Shown here one piece after another: positions 12,785-25,790 of a stretch of DNA of 64,000 nucleotides. Both the position numbers and the translations under genes were made by a program. This DNA comes from Epiperipatus broadwayi. Taxonomy: Eukaryota; Onychophora; Udeonychophora; Euonychophora; Peripatidae. The DNA is taken from the NCBI GenBank assembly GCA_028023455.1, contig JAQFVV010000158.1:1554001-1618000 (forward strand). Direction: 5' to 3'. Below the pieces are notes generated by a model. It worked only from the letters and a program-made list of their open reading frames with translations. It had not been told where the DNA came from and did not search any database. Each line of letters starts with the position of its first letter. The stretch's first letter is position 1.

Positions 12785-13385
12785 TAACAACAATAGCAAA
12801 CTCCTTACAATAGTGCCATCAAGTGCAAAGTTTAGTAATCAATGGATGCAAGAAGGTTTGTGCATAAAATCCCTATCTAGTGTCTACTCATCCAGTACTT
12901 CCAGACTAGTTTCTAGCTTGTGGCTTTCATCAATGAGGAACCTTGGATTTGAGAGCACTGCACCTAGATCTTAGGATCTAATGCAACATTTACTTTTTAC
13001 CTATTTAGTTAATTATAAAGCTAGGAGCCCAAGATGAAAATACAATAATGTTTTCAATCCAAGCTCATTCACTTATTTAGTCATATAGATCTGAACTCAG
13101 TACAGCATCTATACATTTTGGTGTCTTTGATTTTTTTAAAAATCACAGTCACCATTATCCCATGGGCAGGATAGGTGTAAAACTATCAAATCATCATATA
13201 ATCACCATTTCATATGCTTGCACAACTAGTCTAGGGATATTGGATGAGTAGGCACTAGACAGGGATTTTATGCACAAACCTTGCATCCATTGATAACTAA
13301 GGCTTGCACTTGGTAGCATTACTGTATGGAGAGTTTGTTGTTAAGTTTGTGTAAGCATGTGTAATGGTGATCATATGATGATTTG
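12785..13385. repeat. R430 repeat copy A, head-to-head arms
   Basis: The forward unit (about 12785-13170) contains ATCAATGGATGCAAGAAGG, TGCATAAAATCCCTATCTAG, TCTTAGGATCTAATGCAAC and CATTTTGGTGTCTTTG in order. From about 13226 the sequence returns in reverse complement (ACTAGTCTAGGGATATTGG, GGGATTTTATGCACAAACC, CTGTATGGAGAGTTT). The same ordered blocks recur near 25.2, 48.6 and 50.3-52.5 kb. The family is not recognised and no open frame is kept between copies. Confidence 0.85.
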
Positions 13386-14125
13386 ATGGAAATAATATTA
13401 TTGAAAGGGTATCTTTCTTTAACCATAATCACTTTTAATTATTTCTCTGGATTGGCCATAAAAAGTAATGGGTAGCACAAATCAGCAGTATTTATTTTGA
13501 AGTTTAAGAATTCTTTTGTACACTCATACATTGTTCTTTTTCTTTAAAGGATTGAATTGCCTATCCTAATTATTTCCTAAATATTTATTCTGTTTCACTG
13601 AGTTACAGTGTAGGACAATTTGATGTACTGGGAAATTTGATTGTATATTAGATGTCTCGCAATCATATATGTAACTATAATGTATGCTATGTATTCAGAT
13701 TATGAATGGAATAAAAAATAGATAATGATTATTATTTTTAAAATTTAAAATAATTTTAATAGAATAACATTATGAAAATGGAAAAGAAATTTGAAGTATT
13801 AAAAAAAATCATGTTACATTCATATACAAATACATAATTCATTCTTATATAAAATATTTTTTTATTTAATCTAATCCTAAGAATTTAAACACATAAAATT
13901 ATATCTTTGAGTTTTTTAGTATCCATAAATTATTGTGATCAAATATTAATGTGATCTCTTAATTTAAGAGATTTATTTTTATCTTTTAGTATGAAAATAT
14001 ATTGTTTAGTATCTATTTCCAATGGTAATTTGATGACTTATCACCAATTACTGCAATATATCTATATTTGGAACCTATTTATTTTTTATGCTACAAGATA
14101 ATGGTATAATTATTGTTCTATATAT

Positions 14126-16750
14126 TGTAACGGTCAGATTCGTTTATCTCGCTAACACACTGCAGAATTCAAACGCCAAACATGAAACTTAACACTCTAG
14201 GAGGGGTTGCCTTCCAGATATACTAAGTTCGAATCTAAAGTCTAAACGCCACAGCGCCACCTATATTTTAACGCATCTGATGATACTAATAATATAACTT
14301 TTTAACCGATGCCGGTGATCAGGGAGAAACAAAGAGACTCTATACTATGATATAAGCTTGAGTTTGCTAACTAACGTCTAAGGATTGTACAAAAGAGATG
14401 TATAAAAGATATAGACCGAGACAGTGATATGGATCAAGAAAATAAAGAATCAAAAGTTAGTAGATTTACAAGATTTATTAAAATATCAAAATATATATAA
14501 TATGCCCACTGTCTGCATATGTTAGACAGCGACGTTTACTAAGATTGTGTTTTAGAACAATATTAATGGCAATTTACATTTATAGGTTGTTACTGCATTC
14601 TCTATACCTCGGGCTAATATAATATTACAATAATGTGCCTAAGAGAGTTTGTGAAGATATTGCGAGGTGCTTTGAGTAAATCAGAAATAGTTGAATAAAA
14701 CATTTGGCAACATTAAAGTTTAATATAATACTTCTTTAATTCAAGAATAGAACGGACTAATGCTTGTTAAGCTGTAAGGTGGGGACGTGATTAAGGCATT
14801 TATTATTCATAGAATTAATTAAATTACATTCGGAGGTCAGTGGTACTAGTGAGGAGTTTCTGTAAAGGATGGAGGGTGTGATACGTTTAAACCACTGGAA
14901 CTTTGCAAATAAATAAATATATTAAAAAAATGAAAATACGGGAAGACGTCTTGCCCTAAATCTATAGGAGGTGGTGTCTCATGGTAGCCGAAGTCTGGAC
15001 TCATCCAAATCTTAGCGACTGGGTGACAACTGCATAGAATTCCCAGGTGTGACAATTTCAAGTACGCACTCTGCCTGGGAACCGCAGAAAGTGAAGGGGA
15101 AACAGTCTTAGCCGTTTAAAGCCCTTGGGAGGAGCAAGGCGATCTCAGACATCCAATACACCTACTAGCAACACTCGAATAAAGTATATAAAATATTTTA
15201 AAAGGAGTCACCTGAAAGCACCTAATCAATTCCCCAAATATTTATTTTAAGAAAGAAAGTCCGCACATTCTCGACTTCAACATTATATGCTTTGGAAATT
15301 AAGCAAAACAATAAATGTATTTAAAGTGAGATAATGCATGATTGCAGGGTTTTAAAAGAAAATATAAGTTAATTATGCAATCATGCATTTGTTAAATATT
15401 TATTTACTCATTGACCTCGCACATATTTTCATATTTTATTAACCAATAAATATGTGGATTTTAACCGTAAAATTATTAAATATTTGAATAATAGTAAGCT
15501 AGCCCTCGAACGAGTGATTAAATGAGATAACAAAATGGGACAAAATTTATAATGTAAAACTCGTTAATGGTGGTGTGTTGCTTTAAATAAAAAAAGGAAT
15601 AATTCGCTCGGTCGATGACTATACTGGCACACTATCATAATAAAAGAAAAAACAGATTAAAGTACAAAATATTAACCCAAGTATAGAGATAGAAATACTA
15701 ATTAAATTACAGCATTTAAAGAAAGAAAACAGAATTATAAGGTAAAGTAAAATAGAAACAAGTGAATTAGCTATAGCTTAGTAGTAGGAATATACGATCA
15801 TAAGAGCTCTTGGGTTAATTTTGGGTTACCTCGTCAGAAGTATGCATTTTAATTTCAGGTGGAGACTTTTCCAACTTGATTGTAGCAGCATTCATTAGAC
15901 TTGGCAGCAAATTCCGGTTACAGTTCACATTTTAGCAGTGGTGGCAGTTTTAGGGATTCTTATGTGAAGGCATCAGATGGCATTGATGTGCAGCGGATGG
16001 CCATTTCCGAAAGGAAAATAGCCCTCTTGCCGGCTCTACTCGGTCATTTTAAGATGGCAGTTTTAAAGGTTGGATGTTTCAGAGAACTTTAAATGCAATA
16101 TTTTAGAAAACTGTAAAATCTATTTGAAGACGAAAACTCAGCTTCAAATATTAAAACTTGCAGGCTACTGGTTCTCTTCGAAGCAAACTGTCAGAACAGC
16201 AATAGAATAAAATCAGAAAATCAATTAATAAAATCAAAATGCCCTTTTGAAATGTAAAATCAAAATGCTGACAGAATAGTCAGAATAAAACAGAATGCTC
16301 AGAAATCAGAATCAATTAGAATAATCAGAAAGACCAAACAAAAGAAAACTCTTCTATATATAGCAGAACTATACAATAAAACTGCCCTGGAGCATTACAA
16401 AATATTAAAATTTGCCATCTTATCAAACTGCAATAAAATCCATCTGAATGTCCAAAGGAATTCAACAAAATTTTAATTAATTTTCTATTGTTAATTATCC
16501 TGTAGACACTTGGATTCAAACTTTGATTTCATAAAAAAAAGCTTTTGCTAATTAAAAAACTACCTTAAGTGGACATCTACTGTATTTCTAGATAAACTCC
16601 TAGAACATATTAATTAAAGCTATTGTTTCTTACCAACCCTCATTTATTTTTAACAGAAAATATGTGGCGTGATTTTAGATTTATTTTAAACAGAAAATAT
16701 GTGGCGTGATTTTAAAATCTAAAACAAAATTATTTTACTTTTAATTTTCA
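14126..16750 (+). mobile_element. LTR-like repeat, forward orientation, start at 14126
   Basis: It starts TGTAACGGTCAGATTCG, matching the - strand terminus at 1182 and resembling those at 10716 and 59041. GC-richer patches occur at 14130-14400, 14840-15190 and 15790-16080. The last, beginning with a TTTTGGGTTACCTC block, resembles 61000-61030 in the 59-kb copy. A 63-codon open frame at 15901-16092 has low-complexity Ser/Gly content and no known domain. A 33-bp tandem duplication containing ATGTGGCGTGATTTTA lies at about 16657-16720 near the right side. The right boundary is approximate. No retroviral protein is visible, so a solo LTR or non-autonomous element is inferred. Confidence 0.45.
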
Positions 16751-17885
16751 ATGTTTAAATCTATTTATGGGACGAATATAATTTTATTTTAAATCTAAAC
16801 AAATATTACGAATGTAATAACTTTTTATAAATGGATTTAAACAGAAATAATTTTAAATAACAAATTATTGTTTTACCTAAGGTTTTGAAAATAAAGATAT
16901 CACACTGTGTGCGCAATTATGACCTATATAACCTACTTTTGAAACAAATCTCTTTTACGTGTACCTAAACATAATTTACAATATTTATTTATACTGGGAA
17001 TTAGAAACACAAATATGTATAACACGAGCATTGTACTCGTGGTTTAAAATTGAGCGGGATTTTCAGCATATAAGTGCATTTTAGGCACACTACGATACAC
17101 TGGGGATTTAAACTAAGATATGAGGGTAGGAAAGAGGTGAGAAAAGGTGAAATTATCTGCAAAGCAGATCTTATTGTTTCAATATATGCATCTGAATTTC
17201 TATTTCTAACTATAGTGTGATACTTCTTGTTATTGTTGTTATGTATGCCCTGCATGGATTGGTCCAATAATAGAATGACACTGTGGAATTCATTGTTCTT
17301 GGATCAGAACCCAATTCTTCTAGTTTTTAAATTTCTTATAATCTCCCAAGAAAAAAATTTTTTGATTTAATCTACATGATCTAATACAGTGATAGAATTT
17401 GCAGACTGGAATGCAATATTCTTATATCACAACTCTAATTCTGTCACTTCCAATACTTGAACTTTTTTTGAATTCCTGAGATATAAACCATTTATCAGAT
17501 GAATAAATTCTCAGTATATGATGATTTTTCTAACTCATCATTAGTTATTATAATTTTAAGAATTTGAATGTTATTAAATAATATTGTCTTGAATTGTACT
17601 TGGAATTCATGTTTTTGTTTCTGGGTTTCTATTTTTAATCACAATTAGGAATTTCTAAAAAATCTTTGTAAATTGATGAATAAATTTTTCTAATTTTTTA
17701 TCAGAATATGTAGTATTTAACATTTTTCCAATGATATTCATATATTTACATTTTATTTGTTAATTTATCATACCATATATATTACAATGGTTATGACAAA
17801 TTATTGACTTTTCTTGTTTTTATATATGTCTGTTCTTATAAATACTTATAACTATTGTGAATTTTATATGTAAATAAACTCAGTT

Positions 17886-17930
17886 TAGTGCAATAGTAGA
17901 GTGACAGATTCTAGAGCTAAAGGTTCGAGA
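17886..17930 (+). repeat. tRNA-like A box and B box (possible SINE head)
   Basis: TAGTGCAATAG at 17886-17896 fits the polymerase III A box consensus TRGYNNARNNG. GGTTCGAGA at 17922-17930 fits a B box. The spacing of 25 bases is within the tRNA-derived range. No intact tRNA cloverleaf was found, so a SINE relic is more likely than a tRNA gene. The tail boundary is unknown. Confidence 0.4.
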
Positions 17931-18913
17931 ATGGAAGCTCAACTTGCTACTTCTGATACTCAAACATCATATGACTTCTTGAGTAACTAACATATTCTGT
18001 TTTGTTTTTTAAAAAACTGGCTATAACATTTTTAAATTTTACTTTAAGAAAATGACTTTATTCTACGATCTTTTAGTCTATGAAACTTCCATTTTGAGAA
18101 ACTGCAAAAACTTTTTATTGAAATTATTTGCAATTACCCAATTATGATCATAAAAAAATCATGCTGAATAAAGACCCCTGTATGACAATATATATTTGAT
18201 AAAACTGGTTTCAGTGAAACTGCGTTCATCAGCTGCAACAAATGTATAACCATATTACTGAACCAGAATTAGAATTTTATATTTTTAGCAACCATTTATA
18301 AATAAATATGGCATTTTAATTCTAGAAAAAAAAAACATAGAGATAAAAAATAAAACAGTCAAAAAAATGAAAAGATTAATGTCAAAATTGCTGTGGATGT
18401 ATAGTTAAAGAATATAATGTGATTGTACAAATACCATTCCATTGGCACAGTTAGTGTAAAAATATGCCCAATGAGACCCTCTATTAATCTAAATGACTGA
18501 GAAAAGAAAGTGGAAAGTAACTAAAAGAAAAAGTAGTAATTATTTAGTTGCAAACATTAGTAATAATGGCATTAAAACACTCATAAAATTTTTATTGTAA
18601 GATATATTGATCCATTTAATGAATAAAAAAAAATAACAATATTAATTTAGGGTGCATATCGCCAGGTAAAATTTAGAAATTAATTTTTTAGATTTCAAAC
18701 AAGTGTAGATAGGTTTTTCTAGAATCCAATTATTCTTAGGAGAGTAAAGCAAGAAATGCATTTATAAATCAATTAGTATTTGACTAGGTAGGAATTGCAA
18801 TCAATTCTATTTTTTATATAAAAGTTATGAATATATATATAAAGTCAAGTGATAATATCTCTAAGTACTGTTTATTAATAATTGAGCTACCGTCTCACTG
18901 CCATATTCTATAA

Positions 18914-18955
18914 ATTTTTACAGTAAGAAACCCACTATTTCTTACTGTAAAAAGT
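18914..18955. repeat. Short hairpin, related copies nearby
   Basis: TTTTTACAGTAAGAAA is followed within a few bases by its reverse complement TTTCTTACTGTAAAAA. Fragments of the same sequence recur at about 18980-19020 and 19245-19300 (ATAAAAAGTTA-TGAACATG-CAG), so this is a small local repeat family. Confidence 0.7.
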
Positions 18956-19423
18956 TGCTAGTTTTTTCTAACAACAGCCATTTTCTTATTATAAAAAGTT
19001 ACTGAACATGGCAGTTATAGAGTTATTAATTAATAATATCTGGAAATCATAACTTAATTTTACAAGTTTTCACTGTAAAATATTACCCATCATTACATAT
19101 TTGATGTTTGTCAGTTTTAAAAATGAGTGAAATAGCTCTATTCTGCAAAGATAAATATAGATCATTTCAAAATCAGTTTGCATTAAATATTTAGACTGAT
19201 CTGAGACATGCTTCTCCAGCTGTTGTAATTTTAGTTAATTTTCTATAAATACAGTAAGAGACTTATTTTTTTTACTATAAAAAGTTATTGAACATGACAG
19301 CTAGATAGTAGTTTAATTATTAACTAATAATTTTTAAACATTCATTGCGAGTTTGGTTGAAAAGGTAACCAATTAATAAATATAAACTAATTAATAGCAC
19401 TGAGCTAGCTTTTGGCAAAACAC

Positions 19424-19498
19424 TGCCAGAATCATACTGCTGAATAAAATTATGCATAACTATACTGCTTAATTTTATTCAGCACTATGATTCTGGCA
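19424..19498. repeat. Hairpin with 29-bp arms
   Basis: The left arm, TGCCAGAATCATACTGCTGA followed by ATAAAATTA, is repeated in reverse complement at the right (TAATTTTATTCAGCACTATG then ATTCTGGCA). There is one mismatch and a spacer of about 17 bases. Confidence 0.85.
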
Positions 19499-21260
19499 AT
19501 GTTATAGTATAATTATAGAATTAATTCATGAACTTTATAGAAATAGTATTGATTTTCTATTCACTAGAATATTCTTGTGCCTGTACTTATTAATTACATA
19601 AAGTGACACATTTATGATAGTAAATTCATCTTCATCTTTTAAATAAACAAATAATATTTATGTAATCAGCACAGTATGGCCTCTAAATGGATATTTTTAG
19701 CTAAAGAATAAAGCAAGGATAGAAATCCACTAAAACTTTCACAATTCGTCAATTGACAAGTTTTGTGAGGTCTACCTTCACCTTCATTGTTTCTTTATGT
19801 AGTGTTTTTGGAGAGATTTTTTTCTTTGCAATGAGCTATTTATGAAAAAGTCTGTTTTGTCATTTTATTTATTTTTATCTATATTTATTAAAAAAAACTG
19901 AAATTGTTTATAATTTCTATCTGGTTAGAAAATAATTATATTTATTGACCATAAAAAAATATCACATATATTTAAAGTGAAAAAATTTGTTTTATATAAG
20001 TAATAGAATTTTTATAAAATAAATATAATGATAAAGAACATAAATAGGAAATATAAAAGTAAAACTGAAGTTAAACCAGTGTTTAAAAAGTAAATGGCTT
20101 TAAAGAAATTGATAAATGATAACAATAGTGATAGTTTAGAAAACATGAATGGTATTTATGTTGCTAATTGTTTACATTGTAAAAGAGTTAATAAAAATGT
20201 TCCATATATGGTAATAACAAAATAAATTACAAATTAAGCTGAAGTATATATATTTACATATACAAGAATATAAGTATTTAAATTTTGACATAAAAAAAGT
20301 GAATAATGTTTAAGAATATAAAGAAGGGATAATTAAAGAATATTTGTATATTGAAAGGGAGAAAAACAGTTTTAAATAGAAATAATGATAAAGATCCAAT
20401 AAATAGACATTTATACTAAAAATAAAAAAAATAGTAACTTTTATGAAATTAAATGTATGAGGAAATATTTAAATTGAATTGGTAATTAGGATAGGCTAAT
20501 TGGAAAGGGTTTTTTTTTTTTTTTTTAAAGAGGAAAAAAAAATAGAATGTGTATTGAAGAAATAAATAAGTTTTTTAAAAAAGTATTATAATAGAATTGG
20601 AGTGGGTATAAACTAGCAAAAATAAAATTATATATATAAAGAATGATTTTGTTATTAGAAAATGTGAATTATTTTAAATAATTTTTATGACATTATGTTT
20701 ATTGATTTTTGTAAATAAATTATAAATGTAGATGTATTTACAAATGTTTGAGTGAAAAAAAATAATAGTTTATTGTTTAGAAATTCTTAAGAAGTTTGAG
20801 CTCTAGAATGCATTATACTTCAACTGCACTAAATCATCCAAAGCATTTGAGGAATTATTAATATTATGTAATTATAATATTATGAATTTTTGAATAATTT
20901 ATAGACCTATATGTATTTTTAGAAATAGACATTGAAAATAATTCCCAGAATTGGGCAAAATGAAGATGAAAATGTATAATATATATATTGATAGGGAAAG
21001 AAGTTTGGTTTATAAAATAAAAGCAAGTTTTATTAAAACAAAACAAAACATGAGAATGGGAAGGATATTTATATAAATAAGATTCTAGCTAATTTATGGG
21101 TAATGATGATTAAAAAATTGATATAACTGATGAAGAGGAATTTTTTTCAAAAAGATTGTGGTAGCTTTCTATGTTTATAGTTTACAATTCAGAAGTTGGC
21201 TATTATATTACATCTAATATCTTATTTTACTGTGTATAATAAAAGTCTGTCTTATTTGCA

Positions 21261-21536
21261 TATAAAACAAATCAAAGTCTGTAATCATTTCCATGTATAT
21301 TAGCTTCAGAAGTGTTTTAGCAATGATGTTGCTAAAGAAACCATCAATTGCCATTGGTAATTTCTGAAGCTAAACTTTTTTACCTTTTTTATCATTGGTT
21401 TTATTAGCCATTAGTGAACAATAGAGAAAAAAATGGTTTAGTCTTGGAAACTATCAGTAATGATTGATAGTTTCCCTAGCAACATTACTACTAAAACACA
21501 CTTAATTTACATGGAAATGACATGATTTGTTTATAT
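21261..21536. repeat. Fold-back element, diverged arms
   Basis: The left arm (about 21261-21345) contains CATTTCCATGTA, GTGTTTTAGCAATGATGTTG and GAAACCATCAAT. The right arm (about 21455-21536) contains these in reverse complement and reverse order: ATTGATAGTTTC, CAACATTACTACTAAAACAC and TACATGGAAATG. Scattered mismatches indicate an older insertion than the 10.8-kb fold-back. Confidence 0.8.
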
Positions 21537-22925
21537 CATAAAGCCATGAAAAATTCAAATCTAACAAATATGAGTATATATATCTATATTAACATTTTTT
21601 TATTATAGATATATATAGTATATGCATTCATAAATATATTTGCCATTTATCTTTTTTGCTGTTAAAACTTGTGTTACACTTCATTTGTTGCTGTTATTAC
21701 ACTCTTCAGTAAATAACTTCTATGTTAATACAGTGCTTATTTTTACTTAATTTTGCAGATTTTGATTTAGCAAAAATTCTGTAGGTGAAAAGGCTTGGAA
21801 AACATTTTGGTTGTTGTCAAATAGCTACTATATCCCACTCAATGGCGCAGTTTTCACTCTTAAACTATAAAATGTGATCATTCCTGGGCCGTTAATTATA
21901 ATCATTTTGATGTGTTTTTTGTAATGCGAAAATAAAAACAAAAGAAAATCGTCTTTTTTAAATATTATTTAATTTTAAATATTATTTTTTATTAACGTAT
22001 ACATATGGGGGCTCTTCGACGAGTACCAAAATGCTTTTATTTTTTAAAAAAAGGTTTTATTAGTATAAAAAAGATGTGTACAAACAAAGTCTTATATATT
22101 AAAAATAGATTTTCATAAAAGATTTGAACATATATTTTGAGTTGATTCATATATATATTATTACAGTTACATTTTTTTTTAGCTATTTTAATTAATATTT
22201 AATTATTTATCTTTATAGACCAACTATTTTATAGCACTATTTATCATCTCTAAAGTATTGCATCCGATATTTATTTATGTCTTCTACTCTTCCTATAAAA
22301 TTCTTTTAACTTTTTGGAGGGTATTGGTACTGATGCACATTTTACTGGATAACACTGACAAATCCTAAATATATATTTATAAAATAATAAGTTCACATAT
22401 GCTTAAATCGATCATGTCTATATGTTATTTATGGAATGTGAAAAAAATTCATTTTATGTTATAGGTCGCTGATGTTAAAAATTTGAATAATGCTCCATTA
22501 ATTTTTTAATCATCTTTTTTTTATATAATTTCAGTTTTAGTTAATATCAAATCTCTCACTCGCTGCAAATTCGAACATTTTTTTATTTCTCTTGAAGCTA
22601 AATCCATCCCATACAGGCTATAACATCTCTATCTAAATAAGTATTAAACAGAAATGTTGCTTTATACTTTCTCTACTTATTTTTTCTGTAGATAAACGTT
22701 TTAATCTTACAACTAGTTTTGTTTCAAAAAAGGGATTTTCTAAAAAATTCCTCTTACTGCAGTAATTGTTTTTTATGTTTCTACTTAAACCTTTTTTTTA
22801 AGCACATACATGCAAAAATCAATTCAAAATATATTTATTAAAAATTATCTCTCTTCATATTGATAGCTGCTAGTATTATTACTGTAGATTTATTCATTGA
22901 AATACGTATATATATTTTTTTTTAG

Positions 22926-23030
22926 TTGACCAGATTTATCATTTAGCTTCTCCTGCCTCTCCTCCCCATTATATGTTCAATCCTGTGAAAACCTTGAAGA
23001 CTAATACAATGGGAACCATTAATATGTTAG
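22926..23030 (+). CDS. UXS1: UXS1 exon: [14 protein letters not shown] segment
   Basis: The 105-bp exon lies between a T-rich TTTTAG acceptor and a GTAAGA donor. It reads [18 protein letters not shown], then [18 protein letters not shown]. The HLASPASPP stretch is nearly invariant in UDP-glucuronate decarboxylases and lies beside the NAD nicotinamide and the substrate. Both borders are split codons (two bases in, one base out) and fit the neighbouring exons. It is isolated by long introns on both sides (18.2 kb and 8.9 kb). Confidence 0.97.
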
Positions 23031-23282
23031 GTAAGAAGTGTTCTGTGTAATGATTCTAGGAATTCATACTGAGTAATATTGGATTCCACAATTAATTTGA
23101 TCTTCTATTTGTAGCTTGCTATTGCATCATTGAACAAGCCAAATTTGACAGGTTATTGATTGATTTTTTTTTTTTGCATTATTTCAGGGAAATAATCAGG
23201 ATTTAGAACAGCTAGTTCTTTATAAATTTATTTTTTCCCTGATAACAAAGTTCATCTTCCATTTTTTATACAGATATATATG

Positions 23283-23410
23283 TAATCGTTAAAATCCAGT
23301 CAACACTTAGACCATCCCAATATCAATAACAATCAACGATTTCAAACTGTTGTTAAAGGTGGAATCACAAAAAAGTGGAATCCCACCTTTATTAATGGTG
23401 TAATATATTT
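23283..23410. repeat. Partial copy of the 23.6-kb fold-back family
   Basis: AATCGTTAAAATCCAGTCAA and the following ACACTTAGA-CATCCCAATATCAATAACAATCAACGATTTCAAA blocks match the left arm at 23635-23705. It then has a short internal palindrome: AAAGGTGG-A and GTGGAATCCCACCTTT. Confidence 0.75.
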
Positions 23411-23609
23411 ATATAGACACTAAACATTGCAACTTGACCACAGATTGAAATTATTGATACAAAGAAGTTTAAATAAATCTCTTTAAAACAGATAAATATA
23501 ATCTATTCTAAATGCAGACTAATAAATAGTCAATTATAACATTACAAACTGCAATTATATTTTTCAAATTGCACCCAAAGTATTACTTAAATAATAAGTG
23601 TAATAATGG

Positions 23610-23830
23610 TCATGTCTAAATGGATTTGTAAGGAATCATTAAAATCTAGTTAACATTTAGATAATCCCAATATCAATCATAATCAACAATTTCAAATTGT
23701 TGTCAAGGCAACCTTTTAACAATAAAGGTGGAGGTTGCCTTGACAACAGTTTGAAATTGTTGATTGTTATTGAGATTGTTTAAGTGTTGATTGGCTTTTA
23801 ATGATTACTTATAAACCCATTTAGTTTGAG
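23610..23830. repeat. Fold-back element with about 95-bp arms
   Basis: The left arm includes ATCAACAATTTCAAATTGTT and GTCAAGGCAACC. The right arm (from about 23728) returns GGTTGCCTTGAC, AACAGTTTGAAATTGTTGAT, then the complement of the ACACTT and AATCATTA blocks. The loop is about 25 bases. Arms are diverged at several positions. Confidence 0.85.
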
Positions 23831-24244
23831 CATTATTACACTTATTTTTTAAGATATATATAAAATAGAAATTCATATAACATTACAATACTAGCCAAAA
23901 CAACAAAATTTACTAAAATTCTTACACAACCATGGTTTCATCTATTAACAAATAGACCTTCCAAAGTGAAAACAAAACAAACTAGTCTTCCCATCATTCT
24001 CTTCAACAAACGACTTCCTTTTATATCAAAGGATATCTTCATGAAATTGATTGCCTCAGATATATGTATCTGTTTAAATTTGGTTACATTGTGTGTATAC
24101 ATAATCAAAAATAAATTGTACATACCTGTATGGCAAATTAACAACTTATACCTAATATTTGAGTTAAAATATAAAAATTAACCAGTGCAGCTCTCCTACT
24201 TCAGTGCCATCTATAGGAAGCTTGAGAAATCAAAGATTAGATGA

Positions 24245-24545
24245 TAGTGCATTTAAATTCCCATCCCAGATTGATTTTTTTGTTTTTACTTTTTTCAATG
24301 AATTGAAATTCAAAGCTAAAAGTAATACAGTTATGCATCTAGCAATCACTTTAAAGAACTGAGATTAATCAAATATAAAAATATATATTTACTGATTTGG
24401 AATCAGGCCTATATAATGATTTAAGCAAGTGCTTAAACAGTGAAAAGGAGTTTAAAATGTTTGCTGGATGCATAACTATATTACTTACTTCCAATTTTGA
24501 ATCCCAAATCATCATTGATAAAAGCAAAAGCCAGGAAAATCAGTT
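24245..24545. repeat. Fold-back element, old
   Basis: The left part (about 24285-24355: TTTTTACTTTTTTCAATGA, AAAGCTAAAAGTAATACAGTTATGCAT as two blocks) recurs in reverse complement at about 24450-24535 (ATGCATAACTATATTACTT, then TCATTGATAAAAGCAAAAGC). Related single-arm fragments occur at about 24770-24850 and 28060-28140. Confidence 0.7.
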
Positions 24546-25204
24546 GAGGATAGAGATTTAAATACACTATCATGTAGTAATCACTGATTAATTGCTTATT
24601 TTAATTATATATTGTGTAAGTTAAATAATTAAGTGATGTGTTAATTACCAAAATATATAATTGCTGACCTGGGATTATATCTTTATAACTGTTCAAGCAA
24701 GTTTGTTTTCATTCAAAACCTTATGGATTTTTTTAAATTTAGACTTAACTTGAAAATGAAATGGAGTTAAAGGTGGTTGCTCAATGTATAACTATATTAT
24801 TTTTGGCTTTGAATCCAAAATTCTATTTGATAAAGACAAAAGCCTGAAATCGATTTAAAGATGGAGATTTGAATGTCCAAACATTAGGAAATTACATTAT
24901 TTGATCTCACTTTAAATGGCTCTAGTGTAGAAAACGTATTGTTTTATAGTATATTTTATAAACTAAAGAATCAAGATGTATTAATATAAAATAATGACAT
25001 GTGTAATAATATTTGATGAATGTTGGATAATTCAATGATGATCATCATTATAGTTTCTAATATTGCAATAGTTTATTATAAAGGAGCAAGCTTTTATGTT
25101 GGATTAGTAAGAAGTTATAATATAAAAATTAAAATTGTTATTATCACTTTATCTTTCACTTTATTTATTTTTGATACCAAATTTCCTAATATAGGAAGAT
25201 ATTA

Positions 25205-25790
25205 AAACAGGCAAAACTCTCCATGCAGTAGTGCCACTCAGTGCTAACCAGAGTAATCAATGGATGCCAGAAGGCTTGTGCATAAAATCCCCATCTAAAG
25301 CCTACTCATCCAATATCCCTAGACTAGTTTCTGGCTTGTGGCCTTCATCAGTGAGGAGCTTTGGATCTGAGAGTACTGCACCTAGATCTTAGGATCTAAT
25401 GCAACCCTCCAGCAGCCACCTTATTATCTCTACTTAGTTACAAATCTATGATAATAAAATTGAAAACACAATAATATTTTCTATCTAAGCTCAATAGCTT
25501 ATATAGTCATATGGGTCTGAACCCAGTTCAGCACCCATACATTTTGGTGTCTTTGGCTCTTTAACGACCATAGCTACCACTATCCTATTAGACAGGATTC
25601 AAGCAGGAACTAGTCTGGGGATATTGGATGAGTAGGCATTAGATTGGGATTTTATGCACAAACCTTCTGGGATCCATTGATTACTCTGGTTAGCACTGAG
25701 TGGCACTACTGTATGGAGAGTTTTGCCTGTTTTAATAACAGTTATATGCTAGCATAAGAAATAGTGATCATGTGATGAATATAGGAAGAT
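25205..25790. repeat. R430 repeat copy B, head-to-head arms
   Basis: A forward unit begins AACAGGCAAAACTCTCCAT and runs through CAATGGATGCCAGAAGG, CTTAGGATCTAATGCAACCC and TTTTGGTGTCTTTGGC. From about 25610 it reverses (ACTAGTCTGGGGATATTGG to TGGAGAGTTTTGCCTGTTTT). The outer ends TTAAAACAGGCAAAACTCTC and GAGAGTTTTGCCTGTTTTAA are exact complements, so the element is bounded by inverted ends. It lies 2.2 kb after the 22926-23030 exon. Confidence 0.88.

Larger units (their letters stand above)
16751..22925. other. UXS1 intron with small fold-backs, otherwise AT-rich
   Basis: Apart from the separately listed hairpins and the tRNA-like promoter motif, this is AT-rich intron with no recognised exon or bounded element. 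A possible relic of the 8-bp-TSD transposon family (TTCCTGGGCCGTTAATT) lies near 21880, but no ends were found. Confidence 0.45.

Noticed and set aside
15901-16092. 63-codon open frame rich in Ser/Gly
   Set aside because: It lies in an LTR-like repeat island, is low complexity at the N-terminus, and has no conserved domain.
17886-17930. Functional tRNA gene
   Set aside because: A and B box-like motifs are present, but no acceptor stem or cloverleaf could be drawn, so it was kept only as a possible SINE head.
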